DNA of 64,000 nucleotides from contig NZ_KZ084336.1 of assembly GCF_002093975.1 (NCBI RefSeq), forward strand, positions 24,552-88,551, written 5' to 3'. Each line of letters starts with the position of its first letter. The first letter of the stretch is position 1. The notes below the pieces were generated by a model that searched no databases, was not told the DNA's origin, and saw nothing but the letters and a program-made list of their open reading frames with translations. This document shows, piece after piece, positions 1 through 7,951 of this stretch. The translations under genes were made by a program, and so were the position numbers. The stretch comes from Thermoactinospora rubra (GTDB lineage Bacteria; Actinomycetota; Actinomycetes; Streptosporangiales; Streptosporangiaceae).

Positions 1-332
1 ACTTCCACTACTACAACCCGCGCACCGCGAGCACGGCCGACCTGGTCCGCGCCATGACCGCCCACGGCGTCCCGGTACGGCCCGCCCCCGGCGCCGAGTG
101 GCGCGCCGAGGTGCGGGCCAGGCTCGCCCGCGGCGAGGAGCTGCCGATCGCGCCCTTCCCCGCCTTCTACGCCGGGCACCACGGCGAGCGGGGCCCGCGC
201 TTCGACTGCTCCGCCACCGAGGAACGCCTGGCGCAGGCGGGATTGATCTGCCCTCCCGCCCCCGCCCTCCTCGGCCTCTACCTCGGCCGCCTCCTCGATG
301 TGGGCGCCCTGCCGGGAGGCTGCCGTGCCTAG
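1..332 (+). CDS. C-terminal end of an NRPS terminal reductase domain (partial)
   Basis: The frame is open from the window edge (first full codon at base 3) to TAG at 330-332. The ~109 residues match the end of the NAD(P)H-dependent thioester-reductase (R) domains that close some NRPSs and carboxylic acid reductases. An FHYYNP motif, a GVPV...EW segment, and a tail with FDCS, a CPP turn and a final LP before the stop are visible. R domains release the tethered peptide as an aldehyde or alcohol. The four genes that follow overlap or abut it, so it is probably the last part of a multidomain NRPS whose body lies upstream. The catalytic Tyr/Lys of the Rossmann fold is outside the window. Alternative: the end of a free-standing carboxylic acid reductase. 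Confidence 0.75.
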   Translation, partial: FHYYNPRTASTADLVRAMTAHGVPVRPAPGAEWRAEVRARLARGEELPIAPFPAFYAGHHGERGPRFDCSATEERLAQAGLICPPAPALLGLYLGRLLDVGALPGGCRA

Positions 333-1635
333 GACGTTCCTGGCCATCTGGTCCGCCCAGCTGCTGTCGATCGTCGGCTCCAGCCTCACCGGCTTCGTCC
401 TGGGCGTGTGGGTCTTCCAGCGCACCGGGTCCGCCACGCAGTTCGTCACGATCATGCTCTGCGCGATCCTCCCCGAGGTGGTGCTCGCGCCGCTGGCCGG
501 ATCGCTGGCCGACCGGTGGGACAAGCGCAGGCTGATGCTCGCCGCCGACCTCGGCGCCGCGCTCGCCACCGGCGCGCTGGCCCTGCTGCTGGCGCTCGGC
601 GAGCTGGAGGTCTGGCACATCTACCTGGTGACCGCGGCGGGCGCGGCCTTCGGCACCGTGCAGATGGCCGCCTACCACTCCCTGATGCCGCTGCTCGTCC
701 CGGCCGAGCGGCTGGGCAGGGCCAACGGCTTCATGCAGGTGGCCGACGCGGCGCGCATCGCCGCGCCGCTGCTGGCCGGCACCCTGCTGACCGCGGTCGG
801 CGTGCTCGGCGTCATCGTGGCCGACCTGGCCGCCTTCCTGCTCTCGCGGCTGGTCCTGGCCCTGGTCCCGCTGCCCCGGGAGGCCACCAGGCCGGGTGGC
901 GGCGCGCCCGCCGCGCCGCTGCTGGGCGACCTGGCGTCCGGCCTGCGCAGCCTGAAGGCGCGCAGCGGGCTGGCCTGGCTGGTCGCGCTGCTGGCCGCCT
1001 ACAACCTGTTCTTCGGCATGGCCGGCGTGCTGGTCCAGCCGCTGATCCTCACCTTCGCCCCGCCCGCCGTGCTCGGCGCGCTCATGTTCGCCGGGGGAGC
1101 CGGGCTGCTGGCCGGCGGGCTCGTGCTGAGCGCCTGGGGCGGGCCCAGGCGCCGGGTGCGCGGCCTGCTGGCCTTCGTCGCGGTGGGCGGGGTGCTGCTG
1201 GCCGCCCACAGCCTGGCCCCCTCGCCCTGGCTCATCGCCGTCGTGGCCCCGGCCTTCCTGTTCACCCTGCCGTTCGTGCAGGGCACCGGGATGACGATCC
1301 TGCAGCTCAAGACCGCCCCCGCGGAGCTGGGCCGGGTGCTGGGCGCCGTGCGCATGCTCACGCAGGCCGCGACCGTCGCGACCTACCTGGCGGCGGGCCC
1401 GCTGGCCGACAGGGTCTTCGAGCCGCTGCTGGCCCCCGGCGGCGCCCTCGCCGGCACCGCGGGCCGGATCGTCGGCACCGGCGACGGGCGGGGCATCGCC
1501 TTCGTCTTCCTGCTCACCGGCGCGGCGCTCGTCCTGCTGGCGCCGCTGGCCGCCCTTCACCCGCGGCTGCGCCGCGTCGAGACCGACCTACCGGACGCGG
1601 AGGAGCTTCCCGATGCCGCTCTATCTCGATCCTGA
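325..1635 (+). CDS. MFS transporter, probable exporter of the cluster product
   Basis: A 436-residue, very hydrophobic protein with about 12 membrane segments and the signature loop between helices 2 and 3 (GSLADRWDKRR). It resembles proton-driven drug/metabolite exporters of the major facilitator superfamily. An in-frame ATG lies at 298, but GTG at 325 is preferred: it has a GGGAGG ribosome site five bases upstream and overlaps the end of the reductase gene by eight bases, as expected for translational coupling. It probably provides self-resistance or export for the NRPS product; the substrate cannot be read from the sequence. Confidence 0.85.
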   Translation: MPRTFLAIWSAQLLSIVGSSLTGFVLGVWVFQRTGSATQFVTIMLCAILPEVVLAPLAGSLADRWDKRRLMLAADLGAALATGALALLLALGELEVWHIYLVTAAGAAFGTVQMAAYHSLMPLLVPAERLGRANGFMQVADAARIAAPLLAGTLLTAVGVLGVIVADLAAFLLSRLVLALVPLPREATRPGGGAPAAPLLGDLASGLRSLKARSGLAWLVALLAAYNLFFGMAGVLVQPLILTFAPPAVLGALMFAGGAGLLAGGLVLSAWGGPRRRVRGLLAFVAVGGVLLAAHSLAPSPWLIAVVAPAFLFTLPFVQGTGMTILQLKTAPAELGRVLGAVRMLTQAATVATYLAAGPLADRVFEPLLAPGGALAGTAGRIVGTGDGRGIAFVFLLTGAALVLLAPLAALHPRLRRVETDLPDAEELPDAALSRS

Positions 1636-2653
1636 CGACCTGCGGGACTTCCGCGACCGCAACCAGGCGCCGGGCGCCCTGCTCGACCTGGTCGGCGCGA
1701 TGGCCTTCCGCGCCGCCGCCGCCGCGCAGCGCCTCGGCGTGTTCCAGGCGCTGCGCGGCCGCCCGCGGGCCGCGGCGCAGCTGTCCGCCGTGCTCGGCTG
1801 CTCGGCCCGGCAGCTGGCCGTGCTGCTGGACGCCCTGGTGGCCTTCGGCTACCTGGAGCGCGACGGCAACGCCTACGCGCTCGGGCCGGCGGCGAACCCC
1901 TGGCTCGACCGCACAGCGCCCGGAAACTTCGCCGCCGCCCTGGCCGTCTGGGACGAGCTGCTCGGCAGCCTGTGGACCGGCATGGAGGAGGCCGTGAGGA
2001 GCGGGCTGCCGCGCGAGCCGTACTATCCCTGGCTGGAGAAGCGGCCGGAGACCCTGCGCGACTTCCAGAGCATGCTCGCCGGGCTGGCCCGGCTGCTCGC
2101 CCCGGCCGTGGTGGAGGCCGCTCCGCCGCTCGCGGGCCGGCTGCTCGACATCGGCGGCGGCCACGCGATCTACAGCCTCGCGTTCTGCTCCGCCGCGCCG
2201 GAGGCGACCGCGACGGTCGTCGACCTGCCGGGCGCCCTGGAGGAGGGCCGGACGCGGGCGGAGGCCGCCGGGCTGGCCGACCGGCTCACGTTCGTCCCCG
2301 GCGACCTGGCCGACCCCATCGACGGCCGCTACGACGCCGTCCTGCTGTTCAACGTCTGCCACGGCCTGGACGAGCAGGCCGGCCGCGAGCTGATCGCCCG
2401 CGCCCGCGGCGCGCTCGGCCCGGGCGGGATCGTCCTGGTCCTCGAACCGTTCGCCGACGCGCCCGCGCGCCCGCACGACACGGCCTTCCTGCGCGGCTTC
2501 AGCCTCAACCTCGCGATCACGCAGGGCGGCCGCCTGTACGCCTTCGACGAGGTCGCGGCATGGGCCCGCGAGGCCGGGTTCGCCCGCGTGGAGCGGCGCG
2601 CCCTGGCCGCGCCGACCACCGACGAGCTGCTCGTGGCATGGGAGGACCGGTGA
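1613..2653 (+). CDS. SAM-dependent methyltransferase with N-terminal winged-helix dimerisation domain
   Basis: A 346-residue protein with the two-part layout of the Methyltransf_2 / hydroxyindole O-methyltransferase family: an N-terminal winged-helix dimerisation domain (about residues 20-105) and a Rossmann-type SAM-binding domain. The glycine-rich motif LLDIGGGHA is near residue 180 and a VVDLPGALE acidic loop follows. It overlaps the MFS gene by 23 bases and the next gene by 4. Family members of this length include the aromatic C-methyltransferases of saframycin and pyrrolobenzodiazepine pathways (SfmM2/SibL type, recalled, not searched). Beside a kynurenine hydroxylase, C-methylation of 3-hydroxykynurenine is an attractive inference; O-methylation remains possible. 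Confidence 0.8.
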   Translation: MPLYLDPDDLRDFRDRNQAPGALLDLVGAMAFRAAAAAQRLGVFQALRGRPRAAAQLSAVLGCSARQLAVLLDALVAFGYLERDGNAYALGPAANPWLDRTAPGNFAAALAVWDELLGSLWTGMEEAVRSGLPREPYYPWLEKRPETLRDFQSMLAGLARLLAPAVVEAAPPLAGRLLDIGGGHAIYSLAFCSAAPEATATVVDLPGALEEGRTRAEAAGLADRLTFVPGDLADPIDGRYDAVLLFNVCHGLDEQAGRELIARARGALGPGGIVLVLEPFADAPARPHDTAFLRGFSLNLAITQGGRLYAFDEVAAWAREAGFARVERRALAAPTTDELLVAWEDR

Positions 2654-3942
2654 AGATCCTGATCGTGGGCGCGGGCCCGGCCGGCTCGCTGCTCGCCTGC
2701 CACCTGGCCCGCCGCGGCCACCGCGTGGAGGTCTTCGAGCGGCGCCCCGACCCGAGGCTTGCCGGGGACGACGAGGGCCGGTCCATCAACCTCGGCCTGT
2801 CGGCACGCGGCGTGCGAGCCCTCACCGACGTGGGGCTGATGGACCGGATCCGGCCGCTGGCCGTCCCCATGCGCGGCCGCGCGGTACACGCGCCCGACGG
2901 CCGCGTGAGCTTCCACCCGTACGGCGCGCGAAGCGACCAGATCCTCCACTCCGTGCGCCGCCGCGACCTGGTCACCGCCTTGGTCGAGCACGCGGCGGCG
3001 CACCCGCAGGTGACCTTCCGCTTCCGCCACCGCGTGGTGGACCTGGACCGGGACGCCCCAGCGCTGGAGGCCGAGGAGGAGGACACCGGACGCAGGCTCA
3101 GGTGCACGGCCGACGCCGTCGTCGGCGCGGACGGCGCCTTCTCCACCGTGCGGCCCTCCATCGAGCGGGACCTGCGCCGGGAGTTCCTGCCGTGGGGCTA
3201 CAAGGAGCTGACCATCCCGTCGATGCCCGTCCACCACGAGGCCCTGCACGTGTGGCCGGGCGGCGACGACGGGCTCATCGTCACCCACCCCAACCGCGAC
3301 GGCTCCCACACCGCCACGCTCTTCCTGCCGGTCGAGCGGTTCGCCCAGATCACCGATCCCGAGGCGTTCTTCGCGCGGCGCTTCCCCGACGCGCTCCCGC
3401 TCATGCCGTACCTGGCCAAGGAGTACGGCGAGCGGCCCGTGGGCCACCTGGTGTCCGTCCGCACCCGGCCGTGGCGGCACGAGGGCAAGGTCGTCCTGCT
3501 GGGCGACGCGGCCCACGCCGTCTACCCCTTCTACGGCCAGGGCATGAACTCGGCGCTGGAGGACTGCACGGTCCTGGACCGCTGCCTGGCCCGCCACGCC
3601 GACCCCGCCGCCGCCTTCGCCGAGTTCGAGCGCGCCCGCAGGCCGCACACCGACGTGCTGGAGGAGCTGTCGCGGCGGAACTTCGCCGAGCTCCGCGACG
3701 GCGTGCGCGCCCCGCTGCACCGGGCGCGCAAGCGGCTGGACCTGCTGCTGGCCAGGGCCCTCCCGGGCCGCTGGGTCCCGCTCTACACGATGATCTCCCA
3801 CACCACGACGCCGTACGCCGACGCGCTGGCCAAGGCCGAGCGCCAGGACGCCGCCTTACGCCGGACCGCGCTGGGCGCCGCGGGCCTGGCCGTGCTCGCC
3901 GCCGTGCTCGCCGCCGTGTTCCTCGCCAGGAAGGGCCGCTGA
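2650..3942 (+). CDS. Kynurenine 3-monooxygenase-like FAD hydroxylase with C-terminal membrane anchor
   Basis: 430 residues from GTG 2650 (GTGA overlap with the methyltransferase). Flavin hydroxylase motifs are clear: GAGPAG at residues 7-12, the VVGADGAFS segment, and LLGDAAHAVYPFYGQGMN that closes the FAD site. The GRSINLGLSARG stretch and the PMRGRAVHAPDG segment are typical of kynurenine 3-monooxygenase, which converts L-kynurenine to 3-hydroxykynurenine with NADPH and O2. The last ~25 residues form one hydrophobic helix ending in RKGR, like the tail anchor of eukaryotic KMO. In this position it probably supplies a 3-hydroxyanthranilate-type building block rather than NAD. No tryptophan dioxygenase or kynureninase is in the window; they would have to lie upstream or elsewhere. 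Confidence 0.85.
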   Translation: MKILIVGAGPAGSLLACHLARRGHRVEVFERRPDPRLAGDDEGRSINLGLSARGVRALTDVGLMDRIRPLAVPMRGRAVHAPDGRVSFHPYGARSDQILHSVRRRDLVTALVEHAAAHPQVTFRFRHRVVDLDRDAPALEAEEEDTGRRLRCTADAVVGADGAFSTVRPSIERDLRREFLPWGYKELTIPSMPVHHEALHVWPGGDDGLIVTHPNRDGSHTATLFLPVERFAQITDPEAFFARRFPDALPLMPYLAKEYGERPVGHLVSVRTRPWRHEGKVVLLGDAAHAVYPFYGQGMNSALEDCTVLDRCLARHADPAAAFAEFERARRPHTDVLEELSRRNFAELRDGVRAPLHRARKRLDLLLARALPGRWVPLYTMISHTTTPYADALAKAERQDAALRRTALGAAGLAVLAAVLAAVFLARKGR

Positions 3943-3945
3943 ACG

Positions 3946-4557
3946 ATGCTGACCGACCCCCTCGACCCCTCCAGGGTCCTGATCGAGCCGGCGGACCTCG
4001 GCGGCGAGGACCCCCTGGTCCGCCGCCACGCCGAGCCGCTGGGCCGCGTGGTGGCCTGGGCCCGCGAGTACCTGTGCCGCCCCCACCCCGAGCTGGGCAG
4101 GAAGGGGCCGGTGTGCCCGTATGCCCAGACGTCGCTGGACAAGGCCGCCTTCTACCTGGCCGTGTGCCCGGGGCGGCCGGACGTCGCCCGGGCGACGAGC
4201 GTGCTGGCCGGCTACCGCGACTGGTTCGGGCGCCTGGAGTCGCCGCCCGAGGTCCTGGCGCAGTTCCGCACGATCCTCGTGCTGTTTCCCGAGATCGAGG
4301 ACATCGGGGTGATCGACGCGGCCCAGATCGCGCTCAAGACCGACTACGTCAGGGACGGGCTCATGATCGGGGAGTTCCACGACGGCCCGCCGCGGAAGGC
4401 CGGCCTGTGGAACCCCGCCTTCCTGCCGCTGCGCAGTCCCGTGCCGATGCTCGTGGTGCGCCACATGGTCGGCACCGACCTGCCGTTCCTGCAGGGCGAT
4501 CCGGACCATGAGGCCGCCTACCACGAGCGGTTCGGCGACCGGCGGGTCAGGCGGTGA
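3946..4557 (+). CDS. DUF6875-like protein of unknown function
   Basis: A 203-residue soluble protein starting three bases after the monooxygenase stop, so it is the last gene of the same transcript. It has a conserved-looking HPELGRKGPVCPYAQ block near residue 50 and a short Cys-Pro motif (VCPG) about 30 residues later, which I associate with the DUF6875 family (from memory, not searched). No signal peptide, membrane helix or known catalytic motif is visible. Its 3' end overlaps the end of the converging GH3 gene by 11 bases, marking the cluster boundary. Confidence 0.6.
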   Translation: MLTDPLDPSRVLIEPADLGGEDPLVRRHAEPLGRVVAWAREYLCRPHPELGRKGPVCPYAQTSLDKAAFYLAVCPGRPDVARATSVLAGYRDWFGRLESPPEVLAQFRTILVLFPEIEDIGVIDAAQIALKTDYVRDGLMIGEFHDGPPRKAGLWNPAFLPLRSPVPMLVVRHMVGTDLPFLQGDPDHEAAYHERFGDRRVRR

Positions 4558-6010
4558 GCAGCTGGAGGGACAGCAGCTCCATCGCCGCCGCCGCGCTGGC
4601 GCGGCTCGCGCCGTAGGTGGCGATGTAGGCCGCGCACTCGGGCCGCCAGACGGGCAGCCCCATCTCCACCACGACGGCGTCGGGGCGCCGCGCGACCAGC
4701 TCGGAGACCAGGGCCCGGCTCTCGGGGTGGCGGTGGGCGTCCTTGAGCACGACGACGAGCGAGCGGCCGGCGGCCTGCCGTACCAGGGCGTCGGCGTCCG
4801 CCTCGGCGGGGCGCACCCGCAGGGTGTCGCCGGCGGGCAGCAGGGGGGACAGCCCCCACGGCACCTCGCCGACCGCGATGGTCGGGGGCGTGTCGAGCTC
4901 GACCACGAGCGGGCCGGCCGCCGGGGAGGCCGGGGGAACGGCGCCGACCAGCTTCACGGCACGCCTGGCCGCCTCCAGCCCGATCCCGGGCTCCCGCGCG
5001 ACCGGCGGCCGGGGACGGCCCGTCCACGCCCGCAGCTCGGCCACGCGGGCCGCGGCCTCCTCCAGCCGCGCCACCGGCAGCGTGCCGTCCTCCACCGCCG
5101 CCACGATCCCGGCGATGATCCGCCGGATGTCGTCGTAGCCGGGGGTCGGGCCCAGGCACAGCAGGTCCGATCCGGCCGCCAGCGACCGCACGGCGCCGCC
5201 CACCAGCCCCACGCCGTCGGAGACGGCCTTCATGTCCAGCGCGTCGGTGATCACCACGCCGTCGTAGCCGAGCTCCCCGCGCAGCAGGCCGGTCAGCGCC
5301 TCGGGCGAGAGCGTGGCGGGCTGGGAGCCGGTCAGCGCGGGCACCGCGACGTGCGCCGTCATGACGGACCTCGCGCCCGCCTCGATGGCCGCGCGGAAGG
5401 GGACGAGCTCGCGCTCGCGCAGCAGCGCCATGGAGGCGTCGACCACGGGGACGGCCAGGTGGGAGTCGACCGTCGTGGCGCCGTGGCCGGGGAAGTGCTT
5501 GACGCAGGCCGCCACGCCCGCCGCCTGCAGCCCGCGGACGGCGGCCACGGTGTGCCGGGCGACCAGGTCCGCGTCGGCGCCGAACGAGCGGGTGCCGATG
5601 ACCGGGTTGTCCTCGGCGGTGTTCACGTCGGCGTCCGGCGCCATGTCGAGGGTGACGCCGCAGGCGGCCAGCTCCGCGCCGATCGCGCGGTAGACGCGCT
5701 CGGTCAGCTCGGCGTCGTCCACGGCGCCCAGCGCGGCGTTGCCCGGGTACGGGCTGCCGGCGTGGTAGGCCAGCCGGGTGACGTCGCCGCCCTCCTCGTC
5801 CAGGGAGACGACCGGGTCGCCGGCCGCCCTGAGCGTCGCGGTCAGGCCGGCGAGCTGCGCGTGGTCGCGCACGTTGAAGCCGAACAGCGTGACGCCGCCC
5901 AGGCCCTCGCCGAGCTCGCGCAGCAGCCACTCGGGCGCGGTGGCGCCGTCGAAGGCGACCAGCAGTGTGCCCGCCGCGAGGCGGCGCAGCCCCCGATCTG
6001 TCTTACTCAT
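4547..6010 (-). CDS. Glycoside hydrolase family 3, N-acetylglucosaminidase-like
   Basis: 487 residues from ATG 6010. Earlier in-frame codons would run into the permease gene. The (beta/alpha)8 domain carries KHFPGHG at 171-177 followed by DSH at 182-184, the His-loop signature of NagZ-type beta-N-acetylhexosaminidases, and a TDALDM motif whose Asp256 corresponds to the GH3 nucleophile. A C-terminal alpha/beta domain of about 130 residues follows, with no signal peptide, so the enzyme is cytoplasmic. It lies 74 bases downstream of two sugar permeases and presumably cleaves the imported disaccharide or muropeptide. DasD of Streptomyces sits in an analogous place beside DasABC. Other beta-glycosidase activity is not excluded. 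Confidence 0.8.
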   Translation of the reverse strand: MSKTDRGLRRLAAGTLLVAFDGATAPEWLLRELGEGLGGVTLFGFNVRDHAQLAGLTATLRAAGDPVVSLDEEGGDVTRLAYHAGSPYPGNAALGAVDDAELTERVYRAIGAELAACGVTLDMAPDADVNTAEDNPVIGTRSFGADADLVARHTVAAVRGLQAAGVAACVKHFPGHGATTVDSHLAVPVVDASMALLRERELVPFRAAIEAGARSVMTAHVAVPALTGSQPATLSPEALTGLLRGELGYDGVVITDALDMKAVSDGVGLVGGAVRSLAAGSDLLCLGPTPGYDDIRRIIAGIVAAVEDGTLPVARLEEAAARVAELRAWTGRPRPPVAREPGIGLEAARRAVKLVGAVPPASPAAGPLVVELDTPPTIAVGEVPWGLSPLLPAGDTLRVRPAEADADALVRQAAGRSLVVVLKDAHRHPESRALVSELVARRPDAVVVEMGLPVWRPECAAYIATYGASRASAAAAMELLSLQLLTA

Positions 6011-6084
6011 GTCACCTCGATTGACGTCCGGAGTCAGGCTCCGGTACGGCATGCGGGCCGTACCGGACCCGAGAAGCAGGGAGG

Positions 6085-6936
6085 TCAGCCCTTGACGGCG
6101 CCGGCCACCAGGCCGGAGACCATGCGGCGCTGCACCAGCAGGAAGAAGACGATGACGGGGATCGTCATCATCGTCGAGGCGGCCATGATGCCGCCCCAGT
6201 CCGTGCCGCGCTGGCCGAAGAAGAAGCGCAGGGCGACCGGCATGGTGTAGCCGCTGGACTCGTTCATCAGCGTGAGCGCGAAGATCAGCTCGTTCCACGC
6301 GGTGATGAAGGAGAAGATGCTCGTGGCCACCAGGCCGGGCGCCACCAGCGGGAACAGCACCCTCCAGAACGTGGTCATGCGGCTGGCGCCGTCGATCCAC
6401 GCGGCCTCCTCCAGCGACTTGGGCACCGCCGCGACGAACGTCCGCAGCATCCAGATGCCGAAGGGCAGGGTGAGACCGACGTTGACCACAATCAGGCCGA
6501 GCAGCTGGTCGAACAGGCCGAGCCGCTTGACGCTCAGGAACAGGGGGATGAGCAGCGCCTCGGACGGGATCATCTGCACGATGAGCAGCGTGATCAGGAA
6601 CGCCGTGCGCCCCTTGAACGCGAAGCGCGCCACCGCCGTGGCGGCCAGCAGGGCGAAGGCCGAGGCGACGAGCACGGTGCCGAGCGCCACGATCGCGCTG
6701 TTGCGCATGTAGACCCAGATGGAGTTGCCCGCCACGCCCTCGCTCAGCACCCGGTCGATGTGGTCGAAGGTGAAGTGCGTGGGGAACGGGATGAACTCGG
6801 TGGTGAAGATCTGGTCGTTGGCCTTGAAGGCGGTGGCGACCATCCAGTACACGGGGAAGATCGCGAAGAGGAACACGCCGACCGCCACCGTGTTCAGGGC
6901 GATCTTGCCCAGGCGCCGGCGCGCGAGCGGGGTCAT
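6085..6936 (-). CDS. ABC sugar transporter permease (MalG-type)
   Basis: 283 residues with six predicted membrane helices and the binding-protein-dependent permease EAA loop (EEAAWIDGASRMTTFWRVLFP), which docks the ATPase. The start codon at 6934-6936 overlaps the stop of the preceding permease (ATGA). It pairs with that permease as the heterodimeric channel of a CUT1-family importer. No ATPase gene is in the operon, so a shared MsiK-type ATPase is the likely energy source, as usual in actinomycetes. Confidence 0.88.
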   Translation of the reverse strand: MTPLARRRLGKIALNTVAVGVFLFAIFPVYWMVATAFKANDQIFTTEFIPFPTHFTFDHIDRVLSEGVAGNSIWVYMRNSAIVALGTVLVASAFALLAATAVARFAFKGRTAFLITLLIVQMIPSEALLIPLFLSVKRLGLFDQLLGLIVVNVGLTLPFGIWMLRTFVAAVPKSLEEAAWIDGASRMTTFWRVLFPLVAPGLVATSIFSFITAWNELIFALTLMNESSGYTMPVALRFFFGQRGTDWGGIMAASTMMTIPVIVFFLLVQRRMVSGLVAGAVKG

Positions 6937-7949
6937 GTCAGCTCCTCCTGCTTGACGATCTGGCGGACGTGCACGGCCGTGATGATGAGCAGGATCACCG
7001 TCAGCACCACGGCGATGGCGGCGCCCGTGCCCATCTTGGGCGGCGGGTTGAAGGCCTCGGCGTAGGAGAACAGCGACAGGTTGAAGGCCTCGCGGTTGCC
7101 GGCCGTACCGCCGAGCAGCACGTAGAGCTGGGCGAAGACCTTGAAGTCCCAGATGATCGACAGGATGGTCAGCACCGCGAAGACGGGCTTGAGCAGCGGG
7201 ACCGTCACCTTCCAGAACGTCCGCCAGCCCGTCGAGCCGTCGACCCTGGCCGCCTCGTACAGCTCGGTCGGGATGCCCTTGAGCCCCGCCAGCACCGAGA
7301 CCGCGATGAAGGGGAAGGAGGCCCACACCACGGCGATGACGAGCACCACGTAGACGCGGAAGGGGTCGTTCAGCCACGGGTCGCCGGTGAAGTCGGACCG
7401 GCCGAGGACCAGCTCGGCGAGCCAGTCGGGCAGCAGGTTCAGCGACCAGTTGACGATGCCGGCCTCGGCGTCGAACAGCCAGCGCCAGATGACGCCCTGC
7501 GCCACCGGCGGCACGGCCCAGGCCGCCATGATGCCCACCGTGAGGGTGATCGACATCTTCCTGCCGAGCCTGTTGAGCAGCACGCCGACCGCCGTGCCGA
7601 TGACGAGCGTCAGGCTGACCGTCACCACGGCGAACAGCACCGTGTTGCGCAGCGACGACCAGAACAGCTCGTTGTCCAGGATCTGCTCGTAGTTGCCCGT
7701 GCCCACCCACTCGGGCTCGGCCGCTCCGCGGATCACCCGCAGGTTGATCTTCTGGAACGACATGATCCCCATCTGGATCAGCGGGTAGAGCAGGAGCGCG
7801 GCGATGACGAGGAGGCCGGGCACGAGCAGGAGGTAGGGGACGGCCCACGCGGGCAGCCCGCTCCCCCGGGGCGGCCGCCGCGAGCTGCGGCGACGCCGCC
7901 CCGGGGCGGAGATGGCATCTCCGCCCCGGCTGCGAGTTGATGTCGTCAT
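6933..7949 (-). CDS. ABC sugar transporter permease (MalF-type)
   Basis: 338 residues from ATG 7949, two bases after the stop of the binding-protein gene. It has a cytoplasmic basic, Arg-rich leader (about 35 residues), then six membrane helices and the EAA loop (LYEAARVDGSTGWRTFWKVT). Typical CUT1 inner-membrane component. The tight spacing with both neighbours makes a single transcript almost certain. Confidence 0.88.
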   Translation of the reverse strand: MTTSTRSRGGDAISAPGRRRRSSRRPPRGSGLPAWAVPYLLLVPGLLVIAALLLYPLIQMGIMSFQKINLRVIRGAAEPEWVGTGNYEQILDNELFWSSLRNTVLFAVVTVSLTLVIGTAVGVLLNRLGRKMSITLTVGIMAAWAVPPVAQGVIWRWLFDAEAGIVNWSLNLLPDWLAELVLGRSDFTGDPWLNDPFRVYVVLVIAVVWASFPFIAVSVLAGLKGIPTELYEAARVDGSTGWRTFWKVTVPLLKPVFAVLTILSIIWDFKVFAQLYVLLGGTAGNREAFNLSLFSYAEAFNPPPKMGTGAAIAVVLTVILLIITAVHVRQIVKQEELT

Positions 7950-7951
7950 CG

